This document shows, piece by piece, positions 1-9,658 of a stretch of DNA of 64,000 bases (position 1 is its first letter; each line of letters opens with the position of its first letter). This DNA comes from Rhodobacteraceae bacterium SB2 (GTDB lineage Bacteria > Pseudomonadota > Alphaproteobacteria > Rhodobacterales > Rhodobacteraceae), in the NCBI GenBank assembly GCA_001642945.1, contig LGRT01000004.1:345430-409429 (forward strand), written 5' to 3'. The notes under the pieces were generated by a model. It saw nothing but the letters and a program-made list of their open reading frames with translations, was not told the DNA's origin and did not search any database. The translations under genes and the position numbers were made by a program.

Positions 1-915
1 GAGCTGAGCCGTTTGGACGCAAAATCTTTGCCCGAAGCAGATTTGGTCAGTCTGGCGCAAACGCTCTCTGGCGATGTGGTGGCCAGTATCACCGAGCGCC
101 TCAGCTATACCTATAATCGAGTGGCCGAAGCCAAGACTGCCTTGATGGAAGCCAAAGGCGTAAAACCTTTGGAAAAAGCGTTGGAAAACGCCGTTCAATC
201 GGGCAATGATTACATGGCCAACACAATCCGTGACAAAATTGCCAACTTCAAAATTGATCCGGTGACGCCCAAATCGGTCACGGAGGTGGATATCGCCCGC
301 GCTTATATTGACACCGTTCCAACGGTGAACAAAGTGGCTGACTTTTTCGGGGGTAATATTTTGGAAGGCCTGTTCGATTGGCTGTATTTTCCGATCGATT
401 GGAACACCAACAATTTTGGCAACCAATTCGCACCAGGCTTGTATTCCTGCGTGATGATCTGGATCATCCTATCGATCGCCTGTTATATCGTGCTCAGCCG
501 CACGCAAGCGGGCAACTGGATCTATTCAACGGGTGGCAACCTGAACGCGGCGCAAGCCAATGGTGTTCCAACCAATAAAGTAAAAATATCGCTCTTTGTA
601 TTCTCGGCCTTCTGCGCCACGGTATTTGCCGCTTGCCAAGTGTTTGAGGTGAATACAAGTGACGCAGCCAAAGGCAATTTAAAAGAATTGGAAGCCATCG
701 CTGCAGCGGTGATTGGCGGTTTGGTGATGACTGGGGGCTTTGGCACCGTAATGGGCATTATCGTCGGAGCCTTTATCTTTGGATTGGCCCGAGAAGCCTT
801 TTTCTACATCCCGGGGATCGATGGATCCTTCTATAGGGTGTTCTTGGGTTTGGTGATTATCGCCTCAGCCTTGTTGAACGAAAACATCCGCAAACGTATC
901 ATGGGGAACATATAA
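1..915 (+). CDS. Sugar ABC transporter permease (RbsC/FrcC-type), 5' end outside the window
   Basis: The reading frame is open from base 1, so the start lies upstream. This is the inner-membrane permease of a monosaccharide ABC importer. The C-terminal half has the hydrophobic segments and the TGGN...AAQANGVP...K cytoplasmic stretch typical of ribose/fructose-type permeases, ending with the usual glycine-rich helix and a basic tail (NIRKRIM). Unusually, about 110 charged, mostly hydrophilic residues (visible residues about 15-120, with AEAKTALMEAK and LEKALENA stretches) precede the next membrane segments, more than a standard permease loop. The ATPase gene follows after 1 nt. The family is clear; the sugar is unknown. 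Confidence 0.85.
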   Translation, partial: ELSRLDAKSLPEADLVSLAQTLSGDVVASITERLSYTYNRVAEAKTALMEAKGVKPLEKALENAVQSGNDYMANTIRDKIANFKIDPVTPKSVTEVDIARAYIDTVPTVNKVADFFGGNILEGLFDWLYFPIDWNTNNFGNQFAPGLYSCVMIWIILSIACYIVLSRTQAGNWIYSTGGNLNAAQANGVPTNKVKISLFVFSAFCATVFAACQVFEVNTSDAAKGNLKELEAIAAAVIGGLVMTGGFGTVMGIIVGAFIFGLAREAFFYIPGIDGSFYRVFLGLVIIASALLNENIRKRIMGNI

Positions 916-916
916 A

Positions 917-1708
917 ATGGCACAAACAAGCAGCACACCCCTGATCAAAACAAGCGGTCTGGTGAAAAAATTTGGATCCTTCACCGCGCTGAACGGTGTT
1001 GATCTGGAAATATACCCTGGCGAAGTGCATGCTTTGCTCGGGGATAACGGCGCCGGCAAATCAACGCTGATTAAAATCTTGTCGGGCGTCCATGCTCCCA
1101 CAGATGGCAGCATTGAAATCGAAGGCAAACCGGTGCAGTTTAACTCGCCCCGCGACGCAAGCGATGCCGGCATCGGCACCGTGTATCAGGATCTGGCCTT
1201 GAACGCGCTGACATCGGTAACGCGGAATTTCTTTTTGGGCCGTGAAATTACCAGCTTCAACAGCTCTTTTGGACTGATGAAAATGAAAGAAATGGATCGG
1301 ATCACCGCGGAAGAAATGGCGAAGATCGGCATTAATATTGCGGATCCGGATCAAGCGGTTGGCACAATGTCAGGGGGGCAGCGCCAGACATTGGCGATTG
1401 CGCGCGCCATTTATTTTGGCGCAAAAGTGCTGATCTTGGATGAGCCCACCTCAGCCTTGGGCCAAAAGCAACAAATGGAAGTTCTAAAAACCATCAAACG
1501 GGTTCAAAAACTGGGTGATATCGCGATTATTTTGATCACGCATAACGAGATACATGCGCGGTTGATCGCAGACCGCTTTACCTTTTTATCATTGGGCGAG
1601 GTGATCGGCAGTGGCTCAGCAGAAGATCTGGCTGGCGATGACATTAAGCGCTTGATGGCAGGGGGCGCCGAAATTGGCGATTTGGCCAAAGAGCTTGAAG
1701 GCGTTTAA
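917..1708 (+). CDS. Sugar ABC transporter ATP-binding protein (FrcA-like)
   Basis: Cytoplasmic ATPase of the sugar importer whose permease lies immediately upstream. At 263 aa it holds one ABC domain, as in FrcA, rather than the double domain of RbsA/MglA. Walker A is GDNGAGKST (about residues 41-49), the signature is MSGGQRQ (about 154-160), and Walker B is VLILDEPTSALG followed by an ILITH switch histidine. The D-loop reads SALG, as in sugar importers. A strong terminator follows the stop by about 30 nt, so this is the last gene of the operon; the binding-protein gene would lie upstream of the window. Confidence 0.9.
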   Translation: MAQTSSTPLIKTSGLVKKFGSFTALNGVDLEIYPGEVHALLGDNGAGKSTLIKILSGVHAPTDGSIEIEGKPVQFNSPRDASDAGIGTVYQDLALNALTSVTRNFFLGREITSFNSSFGLMKMKEMDRITAEEMAKIGINIADPDQAVGTMSGGQRQTLAIARAIYFGAKVLILDEPTSALGQKQQMEVLKTIKRVQKLGDIAIILITHNEIHARLIADRFTFLSLGEVIGSGSAEDLAGDDIKRLMAGGAEIGDLAKELEGV

Positions 1709-1736
1709 ACCGCATCACTGTTTTGAATAGAAATGA

Positions 1737-1775
1737 AAAACAGCCGCTCGTTTGATAAATTGAGCGGCTGTTTTT
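1737..1775 (+). terminator. Intrinsic terminator of the sugar ABC operon
   Basis: A perfect 9-bp GC-rich stem, CAGCCGCTC at 1741-1749 with GAGCGGCTG at 1762-1770, is followed by TTTTT and preceded by AAAAA. The flanking A and T runs extend the stem and make it potentially bidirectional, but no convergent gene is close. It closes the ABC operon ending at 1708. Confidence 0.9.
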
Positions 1776-1907
1776 ATATATGCTTTTTCCACTATAGCGT
1801 CTCAATCCATTCTGCTGACCGCTCAGATTGCAACCGTTTTGCGAAAACCTGATGCAACACCACATGGCGCAGCGTTGCGTCTGCGCAGAAAGAAATCAAC
1901 GCGCGAT

Positions 1908-2198
1908 TTAAATTTTTTCAACCGTCCGCGGCTTTGCGTTTTGGCCAAAACGCTTCTTAATTTCGCGCTTTAAACGCGCACCCTCTGCCACACATATCTT
2001 ATCAGCCGTTTCTTTGCTCATAGATTTGGGCCGCGTGATCGAGGTATCCCACATGATTAAATCCAGCGCGTAAAGCTGGCACACCACAAGCCCTTCTGGC
2101 GTTTTTAATCGAATTGGGGTTGTTTCATGTTCTTTTTTATTCGCGCAACCGGTGATTGTAAACAACGCGCAGAATAAGCATAAAAATAATAAACGCAT
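1908..2198 (-). CDS. Small predicted lipoprotein
   Basis: A 96-aa protein with a short hydrophobic N-terminal signal and a lipobox ending TITGC at residue 18, which predicts processing by signal peptidase II and lipid attachment. The mature part is charged, has two further cysteines, and ends in a basic RLKREIKKRFGQ stretch. No domain is recognised. It lies about 220 nt downstream, on the same strand, of the FAD/GcvT gene. A possible RpoE-type promoter at 2428-2453 points towards it. The function is unknown. Confidence 0.6.
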   Translation of the reverse strand: MRLLFLCLFCALFTITGCANKKEHETTPIRLKTPEGLVVCQLYALDLIMWDTSITRPKSMSKETADKICVAEGARLKREIKKRFGQNAKPRTVEKI

Positions 2199-2277
2199 TA
2201 GAGCCTCATAAAATGAAATAGTAAAAAGTTATAAAATATACATGTAATTAACGCTTCAAAAGGCCTGGAGGCAAGGC

Positions 2278-2394
2278 TTATATTTCCCAGCCGTTTAAAT
2301 CGTTTAACAAATAACTCTGATAAGTTTGCTCTATCGGGCGCACAGCGTTTTGGACTGGGGATCTAAAAGAGCCAGCTGACAGAATAAAAATCAT
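2278..2394 (-). CDS. Possible 38-aa small protein behind an RpoE-like promoter
   Basis: An ATG-TAA frame of 39 codons beginning MIFILSAGS and ending LNDLNGWEI. It begins about 25 nt after the predicted start point of the TGATCC-N16-CGTATA element at 2428-2453, and a weak hairpin (AAGCCT with AGGCCTT, followed by TTG) follows its stop. No good Shine-Dalgarno sequence is visible and I recognise no family, so coding status is uncertain. The stretch could equally be the 5' leader of the lipoprotein gene or a non-coding RNA. Confidence 0.3.
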   Translation of the reverse strand: MIFILSAGSFRSPVQNAVRPIEQTYQSYLLNDLNGWEI

Positions 2395-2416
2395 ATAGGT
2401 TTACGTGGCTGGCGCC

Positions 2417-4918
2417 CTACCCATCTATACGGATAACTTTATTTGAGGGATCATAAGGGCTGTCTTCTGTCACTTCAGAAGGCCATAATTGGTCAAGGAT
2501 TTTTACTTGCAATTTTGTGCCCGGCACGGCCAATTCAGGACGCACATATCCCAGCCCGATTGCGCGCTCGAACGCCACGGAATAGCCCCCTGAAGTCAAA
2601 CGGCCAACGCGCTCTCCTTCAGGCGTATAAACCGCCTCGCGCCCCCACGGATCTGCATCATCGGGGCCGTCAATCAACATGGTGACGCATTTTGAACGAA
2701 CGCCCAGCGCTTGCATGGCATCTTTTCCATTAAACGCTTTTGTCAGGTCAACAAAGCGCGGCAGATCTGCTTCAAGCGGGGTTGCATCCCGGCCAAGCTC
2801 GTTGCCAAAAGCCCGATATGATTTTTCAAGCCGCAGCCAATTCTGTGCCCGCGCGCCCACCAATTTCATCCCATGCGCCGCGCCGGCAGCTTCCAGCAGA
2901 TCGAACAAATAATTCTGCATTTCAATCGGATGGTGCAACTCCCAGCCCAATTCACCCGTATAGGCGACCCGAATCGCATTGACGGGGCACATACCCAATT
3001 CGATTTGGCGCGCGCTCAACCACGGAAAACGATTATTTGACAAAGCGGTTTCTGGATCAGAATCTTTGATAACAGCCTTCAAAACATCGCGCGATTTTGG
3101 CCCTGCAATGGCAAAAACACCCCATTGCGTGGTCACATCCTGCACTTCGACATAGCCAAATTCTGGCGCTTTATCCGCAGCGCTTTTACGCAGAAAATCA
3201 CCATCATAATCTGTCCAGGCTCCGGCTGAGACAAGGTAGAAAGCATCTTCGGCCAAACGGACAATCGTATATTCGGTGCGCGTGGTGCCAGCAGAGGTAA
3301 GCGCATAGGTTAGGTTTATACGGCCGGTTTTGGGCAGTTTATTGCAGGTAAACCAATCTAAAAACTGCGCCGCACCCGGACCTTTCACCATATGTTTGGC
3401 GAAGGCCGTGGCGTCGATCAGGCCAACCCCCTCACGGATGGCTTTGGCTTCGGTAATGGCGGCCTGCCACCATCCACCGCGGCGAAAGCTGCGCGCGTCA
3501 TGATCAAAATTATCATCCGCATCTAGGGGGCCAAAATAATTGGGGCGTTCAAATCCGTTTACGCAGCCAAACTGTGCTCCGCGCGCCTTTTGCCGATCAT
3601 AAGCCGGCCCAGTGCGCAAGGGCCGGCAGGCCGGGCGCTCTTCGTCAGGATGGTGCAGAATATACACATGCTCATAGGCTTCTTCATTCTTGCGCGCGGT
3701 ATAATCGGTGGTAATCCAATTGCCATAGCGCTTGGGATCAAGCGAGGCCATATCAATCTCGGCCTCTCCTTCAACCATCATTTGCGCCAAATAATACCCC
3801 GTGCCGCCGGCCGCGGTGATGCCAAAGGAAAACCCTTCCGCCAGCCACATATTTCGCAGCCCGGGCGCAGGGCCCACCAGCGGGTTTCCGTCGGGCGTGT
3901 AACAAATAGGTCCGTTGAAATCATCTTTCAATCCGACGGTTTCTGTTGAGGGGATACGGTGGATCATCGACATATATTCTTCTTCGATCCGCTCCAAATC
4001 CAAGGGAAACAGATCAGCTCTAAAACTGTCAGGCACGCCATATTCGAACCGCGCGGGCGCGTTGCGCTCATATGGGCCTAAAATCCAACCGCCGCGCTCT
4101 TCGCGCACGTACCATTTGGCATCCGCATCGCGCAACACGGGATGCTCACCATTTTCTTTACGCCATTCCACAAGCGCCGGATCCGGCTCGGTAACGATAA
4201 ATTGATGCTCAACGGGGATCGCTGTGTTTTTGATGCCCAATAATTGTGCCGTGCGCTGGGCATGATTGCCGGTTGCGGTCACAACATGCTCGGCATACAC
4301 AATAACCTGCTCGTCGGACGCCAGCAGATTTCCACCTTTTTCAACCATTTTACTGAGCGTGACTTTCCACTCACTTCCCGTCCATTCATAAGCATCGGCC
4401 TGCCATTTCCGTTCGATCACTACGCCGCGCTGGCGTGCGCCCTTGGCCATCGCCATGGTCACATCAGCGGGGTTAATATAACCATCCGTAGGGTGATAAA
4501 TGGCGCCTTGCAAATCATCACAATGCACAAGGGGATAGCGGGATTTGATCTGCTTGGCCGACAGCCATTCATAGGGCACACCGCAACTTTCTGCAGTGGT
4601 CGCATAGACCATATATTCATCCATACGCTCTTTGGTCTGCGCCATACGCAAGTTCCCCACGATCGAAAACCCCGCATTCAAGCCAGTTTCCGCTTCCAGC
4701 GTTTTATAAAATTCTACTGAATATTGGTGAATATGGGTGGTGGCATACGACATGTTAAACAATGGCAAAAGCCCGGCTGCGTGCCAGGTAGAGCCCGATG
4801 TCAGCTCATCGCGCTCTAAAAGCATCACATCATCCCAACCGGCCCGCGCCAAATGATAGGCGATCGAGGTTCCAACGGCACCACCGCCAACGATAAGGGC
4901 TTTGACATGTGTCTTCAT
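2417..4918 (-). CDS. FAD-dependent oxidoreductase / GcvT-domain protein (dimethylglycine/sarcosine dehydrogenase family)
   Basis: An 833-aa two-domain enzyme. The N-terminal DAO-type FAD domain begins with a GGGAVGTS dinucleotide motif near residue 10 and has the ELTSGSTWHAAG stretch that in this family carries the His for covalent flavin. From about residue 430 a GcvT-like folate-binding aminomethyltransferase domain follows (GELGWELH, ending in a GcvT_C barrel with GGYS). Such enzymes oxidise N-methyl groups of dimethylglycine, sarcosine or related amines and pass the one-carbon unit to tetrahydrofolate. The ATG at 4918 is preferred because it puts the Rossmann motif at the N-terminus; an upstream in-frame start at 5002 would add 28 atypical residues. 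The exact substrate cannot be read from the sequence. It is transcribed alone, divergently from mreB. Confidence 0.85.
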   Translation of the reverse strand: MKTHVKALIVGGGAVGTSIAYHLARAGWDDVMLLERDELTSGSTWHAAGLLPLFNMSYATTHIHQYSVEFYKTLEAETGLNAGFSIVGNLRMAQTKERMDEYMVYATTAESCGVPYEWLSAKQIKSRYPLVHCDDLQGAIYHPTDGYINPADVTMAMAKGARQRGVVIERKWQADAYEWTGSEWKVTLSKMVEKGGNLLASDEQVIVYAEHVVTATGNHAQRTAQLLGIKNTAIPVEHQFIVTEPDPALVEWRKENGEHPVLRDADAKWYVREERGGWILGPYERNAPARFEYGVPDSFRADLFPLDLERIEEEYMSMIHRIPSTETVGLKDDFNGPICYTPDGNPLVGPAPGLRNMWLAEGFSFGITAAGGTGYYLAQMMVEGEAEIDMASLDPKRYGNWITTDYTARKNEEAYEHVYILHHPDEERPACRPLRTGPAYDRQKARGAQFGCVNGFERPNYFGPLDADDNFDHDARSFRRGGWWQAAITEAKAIREGVGLIDATAFAKHMVKGPGAAQFLDWFTCNKLPKTGRINLTYALTSAGTTRTEYTIVRLAEDAFYLVSAGAWTDYDGDFLRKSAADKAPEFGYVEVQDVTTQWGVFAIAGPKSRDVLKAVIKDSDPETALSNNRFPWLSARQIELGMCPVNAIRVAYTGELGWELHHPIEMQNYLFDLLEAAGAAHGMKLVGARAQNWLRLEKSYRAFGNELGRDATPLEADLPRFVDLTKAFNGKDAMQALGVRSKCVTMLIDGPDDADPWGREAVYTPEGERVGRLTSGGYSVAFERAIGLGYVRPELAVPGTKLQVKILDQLWPSEVTEDSPYDPSNKVIRIDG
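2428..2453 (-). promoter_or_regulatory. Candidate RpoE (ECF11)-type promoter inside the 3' end of the FAD/GcvT gene
   Basis: On the minus strand, TGATCC (2453-2448), a 16-nt spacer and CGTATA starting at 2431 match the architecture of the rpoE promoter at 20813-20840 exactly in the -35 box, the spacing and the CGTA core. It overlaps the last codons of the upstream gene, so coding constraint could have produced it. It points to the 38-codon ORF and the lipoprotein gene. Confidence 0.45.
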
Positions 4919-5126
4919 AATCTCACATCCACTGCTTGCTTCTGCGCCTGATATGCGCCTGCTGAAAAGAAAGGCCTTTGCCTCTCCGACAAGACAGCGC
5001 ACAAAACCGACGTTTGCAATTTATGCAGCCAGAAACCTGAGACTCAAGCTGCGTTTTTAGCCGCCTACCTTTGGCCAACGCCGCGCACAGCCTGAATACG
5101 AGGATTCTTGCCCAATTTCACAATAG

Positions 5127-6260
<1,134 letters not shown>

Positions 6261-6289
6261 TAAACGCTCCAACTGACCGAGAGGTTCAC

Positions 6290-7192
6290 TTGGCCAATGA
6301 TCGAAAAAATAACCAAGATTACGCAGGATCTGTTCGGCGGATCACTCTTGTCATGCTTGTCAGCATCTTGCTGCTGTTTTTTGCGATTTGGCGCATTGAT
6401 AATCCCAGAATCGAGCGTTTAAGAGCTGATGTTATCGACACGATAATACCGCATTTCGAATGGGTATTGCGACCCGCCACTTGGGCCGGGCGGGTTCTTG
6501 AAAATTCCCAAAGCTACCAAGCCTTATATCAGCAGAATCAAGAGCTGAACCGCGAATTGCAAAAAATGAAAAGCTGGAAGGAAGCCGCGCTGCAACTTGA
6601 GCAGGAAAATGCGCGCCTGCTCGATCTTAATAATTTGCGGCAAGATCCAACGCTCACGCATGTCAGCGGGATTGTCATCGCCGATAGCGGCTCGCCTTTT
6701 CGCCAATCCGTATTGTTAAATGTCGGCGCACAAGACGGCATCCGCGATGGCTGGCCCGCGATGGATGGGCTTGGTTTGGTGGGGCGTATTTCGGGTGTTG
6801 GCCAAGAAACCAGCCGGGTGATCCTGCTGACCGATAATGCCAGCCGTATCCCTGTGATTATCCAACCTTCGGGACAACGCGCTTTTGTGTCGGGCGATAA
6901 CTCAAACGCTCCGCTTATAGATTTTCTGGAAGATGCCGATGCGGTGCGGCCCGGCGATAGAATATCTACCTCCGGCGATAGCGGTGTTTTACCAGCCGGT
7001 TTGTTGATCGGGCAGCTCGCGCTGGATCCGAACAACCGCTTGCGGGTGCGGCTATCCGCGGATTACGAACGCCTTGAGTTCTTGCGGGTTTTACGCACCA
7101 GCGCGCCGCCCAGTATTTCGGGCACGGGCGACTTGCTGGTGCCCGATGCGCCTGCATCGACTCAAAATGTTAAGGCACTTCAAGATGGCTGA
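6290..7192 (+). CDS. mreC: Rod shape-determining protein MreC
   Basis: Bitopic inner-membrane protein whose periplasmic part links MreB/RodZ to PBP2. One N-terminal transmembrane helix (about residues 17-32) is followed by a coiled coil (QNQELNRELQKMKSWKEAA, about 81-100) and the beta-rich MreC domain with GIVIADSGSPF and GLVGRISGVG. The start is a TTG with GAGAGG 5-10 nt upstream; no better ATG fits. It lies 29 nt after mreB and its end overlaps mreD by 8 nt, so the two are probably translationally coupled. Confidence 0.95.
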   Translation: MANDRKNNQDYAGSVRRITLVMLVSILLLFFAIWRIDNPRIERLRADVIDTIIPHFEWVLRPATWAGRVLENSQSYQALYQQNQELNRELQKMKSWKEAALQLEQENARLLDLNNLRQDPTLTHVSGIVIADSGSPFRQSVLLNVGAQDGIRDGWPAMDGLGLVGRISGVGQETSRVILLTDNASRIPVIIQPSGQRAFVSGDNSNAPLIDFLEDADAVRPGDRISTSGDSGVLPAGLLIGQLALDPNNRLRVRLSADYERLEFLRVLRTSAPPSISGTGDLLVPDAPASTQNVKALQDG

Positions 7193-7727
7193 AACACCCG
7201 CTGCCCAAATCTGGACCTATCGCGGCCTTTTAGCCACGCTTGCTTTTGGTCTTATGCTGTTTGAGCTTTTGCCCTTCATGACCGCCGATGATAGCTGGTT
7301 AATGCCGAATATGACCCTTGCCTTGCTCTGTGCTTGGGCGGTTCGACGCCCCGAATTCACGCCCCCTTTGTTGATTGCAGGGGTGATCCTGTTGGAAGAC
7401 CTGTTATTACAGCGTCCCCCCGGGCTTTTGGCAGCGCTGAGCCTGCTGGCACTTGAATGGCTTAAACAGCGCAGCGCACGCCCAGAAAGTTTTTCACTGG
7501 CGCTTGAATATCTCAGCGTGACGGGTTTGGTTATTTCGATCGCGCTGGCAAACCGCCTTATCTTGGCGTTGGTCTTAACCCCGCAACCCGCCGTTGCGCT
7601 TGCGCTTTCAGAAATCTTGACGACGCTTTTATTTTATCCAGTTGCTGTGGCGTTCAGCCATTTTCTGATGGGTGTGCGTAAACCACATCCAAGAGATGGG
7701 AAACAGGCCCAAGGAGCCCGTCTATGA
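7185..7727 (+). CDS. mreD: Rod shape-determining protein MreD
   Basis: A 180-aa, very hydrophobic inner-membrane protein with about five predicted transmembrane helices, matching MreD in size and position between mreC and mrdA. The ATG at 7185 lies inside the end of mreC (8-nt overlap) and gives the expected short N-terminus (MAETPAAQIWTYR). An upstream in-frame ATG at 7074 would add 37 residues that read as a shadow of mreC. MreD is poorly conserved in sequence, so the call rests on topology and synteny. The stop overlaps the mrdA start (ATGA). Confidence 0.88.
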   Translation: MAETPAAQIWTYRGLLATLAFGLMLFELLPFMTADDSWLMPNMTLALLCAWAVRRPEFTPPLLIAGVILLEDLLLQRPPGLLAALSLLALEWLKQRSARPESFSLALEYLSVTGLVISIALANRLILALVLTPQPAVALALSEILTTLLFYPVAVAFSHFLMGVRKPHPRDGKQAQGARL

Positions 7728-9658
7728 AACGCCCCGTCTCAACACCCAAGCATAGCTTGAACCGGCGCAGCCTTGTGGTTGGCGCCCTGCAGCTGGGATT
7801 TGCCGGGGCGCTGGCCGCGCGTCTGCGCCATTTGCAAATCACCCAAGCCGATCAATATCGCCTATTGGCCGAGGAAAATAGAATTAACATCCGCCTGATT
7901 GCCCCAGAGCGCGGCGAAATTTACGACCGCAACGGCGTGTTCCTAGCGCGCAACGAACAAAGCTATCGCATCACATTGGTGAAAGAAGACGCCGGCGACG
8001 TACGTAAATTACTGATGCAATTGGCGCAGCTTATCACGCTCAGCGCAGAAGATATAGAACGTAGCGTGTTAGAAACACAGCGCAGCGCGCCCTTTCTACC
8101 TGTCACGATCATTGATCGCGTCAGCTGGGAAGACATTGCCAAAGTGGCCATAAATGCCCCATCTTTGCCCGGCATCACACCAGAGGTTGGGCTGTCGAGG
8201 CATTATCCTTTAGGTCCGAATTTTGCCCATATCGTGGGGTATGTTGGGCCGGTAAGTGACCGCGACCTTAATCGCTCTGAAGATCCAGACCCGCTGTTGC
8301 GCATCCCACGCTTTCAAATCGGAAAAGTGGGCGTTGAAGCCAAATATGAAGAAGATTTACGCGGGCGGGCGGGCGCCAAACATGTCGAGGTGAACGCGCA
8401 AGGGCGCGTGATGCGCGAGCTAGAACGCCGCGAGGGTAATTCTGGACGTAATTTACAGATCACCGTTGATGCAGGGTTGCAGAATTATGTCCAGGCGCGG
8501 CTGGGTGAAGAAAGCGCCTCAGCTGTCGTTATGGATTGTAACTCAGGCGATATTTTGGCGATTGCCTCTTCGCCAAGCTACGATCCCAACAAATTTGTCC
8601 GTGGTATCTCTTTTGATGATTATGGCGTGTTGCGCGACAATGACCATCGCCCTTTGGCCTCTAAAACCGTGCAAGATGCGTATCCGCCCGGCTCAACCTT
8701 TAAAATGGTCACCGCGCTTGCCGGTTTGGAAGATGGTATTTTAGATCCCAATGCGCGCGTATTTTGCCCCGGCCATCTGGATGTTTCAAATCGGAAATTT
8801 CACTGCTGGAAAACAGGGGGGCACGGGCAAGTCAATTTAGAACAATCCTTGCGCGAAAGCTGTGATGTCTTTTATTATGATCTTGCGCTTAAACTGGGGA
8901 TCGAAAAAATTTCTGCGATGGCAACAAAGCTGGGTATTGGCGTCAAACACAATATCCCAATGTCGGCCGAAACCACGGGCCTCAGCCCTAATAAAGATTG
9001 GAAATTGATAAATCGGGGCTCTGAGTGGGTGATCGGGGATACGGTCAACGCATCAATTGGCCAAGGCTTTGTGCTCAGTTCTCCACTACAATTGGCGGTG
9101 ATGACCGCGCGCATTGCAAGCGGTAAGAATATTCAGGCGCGCTTGATAAAAGCCCAAGCCGGTGCAACGATCACCGATCCAAAACCCAGATCTTTGGGTC
9201 TGAATGAAAACAATCTGCGGTTTCTGCGCCGCGCAATGTATGAGGTGAGCAATAATCGGCGTGGAACGGCGTATGGGTCACGGATTATCGAGCAGTCAAT
9301 GCGCATGGCCGGTAAAACCGGAACCAGCCAAGTGCGGAACATTACTGAAAGCGAACGGCGCCGCGGCGTGTCCAAAAATGAAGAGCTTGAATGGAACAAG
9401 CGCGACCATGCCTTATTTGTGAATTTTGCACCGTTTGATGCGCCGAAAATCGCCGTAGCCGTGGTGGTGGAACATGGTGGAAGCGGATCTGCAACAGCCG
9501 CGCCACTGGCGCGCGATATCACGCTACAAGCGCTTTACGGCGATCAACCACCGCTTTCTGCTTATCCAACCAAAGATCGCGATAAGATCAAAAAGCAACA
9601 AGCAGATCTGCGCAAAACCCTTCCCCGGTTAGAGCGGTTTCAGAGGGGCCGTGTATGA
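7724..9658 (+). CDS. mrdA: Penicillin-binding protein 2 (elongasome transpeptidase)
   Basis: Class B PBP of 644 aa that cross-links peptidoglycan during elongation together with RodA. It has a short N-terminal membrane anchor, a dimerisation domain with the PERGEIYDRNG motif, and then the transpeptidase domain with the active-site Ser in S-T-F-K (residues 324-327), S-C-D (379-381) and K-T-G-T (531-534). All three penicillin-binding motifs are intact. The ATGA overlaps at both ends couple it to mreD and rodA. Confidence 0.97.
   Translation: MKRPVSTPKHSLNRRSLVVGALQLGFAGALAARLRHLQITQADQYRLLAEENRINIRLIAPERGEIYDRNGVFLARNEQSYRITLVKEDAGDVRKLLMQLAQLITLSAEDIERSVLETQRSAPFLPVTIIDRVSWEDIAKVAINAPSLPGITPEVGLSRHYPLGPNFAHIVGYVGPVSDRDLNRSEDPDPLLRIPRFQIGKVGVEAKYEEDLRGRAGAKHVEVNAQGRVMRELERREGNSGRNLQITVDAGLQNYVQARLGEESASAVVMDCNSGDILAIASSPSYDPNKFVRGISFDDYGVLRDNDHRPLASKTVQDAYPPGSTFKMVTALAGLEDGILDPNARVFCPGHLDVSNRKFHCWKTGGHGQVNLEQSLRESCDVFYYDLALKLGIEKISAMATKLGIGVKHNIPMSAETTGLSPNKDWKLINRGSEWVIGDTVNASIGQGFVLSSPLQLAVMTARIASGKNIQARLIKAQAGATITDPKPRSLGLNENNLRFLRRAMYEVSNNRRGTAYGSRIIEQSMRMAGKTGTSQVRNITESERRRGVSKNEELEWNKRDHALFVNFAPFDAPKIAVAVVVEHGGSGSATAAPLARDITLQALYGDQPPLSAYPTKDRDKIKKQQADLRKTLPRLERFQRGRV

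Noticed and set aside
2417..4918. DMSP demethylase DmdA
   Set aside because: DmdA consists only of the GcvT-type fold. This protein also carries an N-terminal FAD/DAO domain, which places it with the dimethylglycine/sarcosine dehydrogenase group.
7074..7184. Longer mreD start 37 codons upstream
   Set aside because: Those codons are the mreC gene read in another frame; the ATG at 7185 gives a normal MreD N-terminus.
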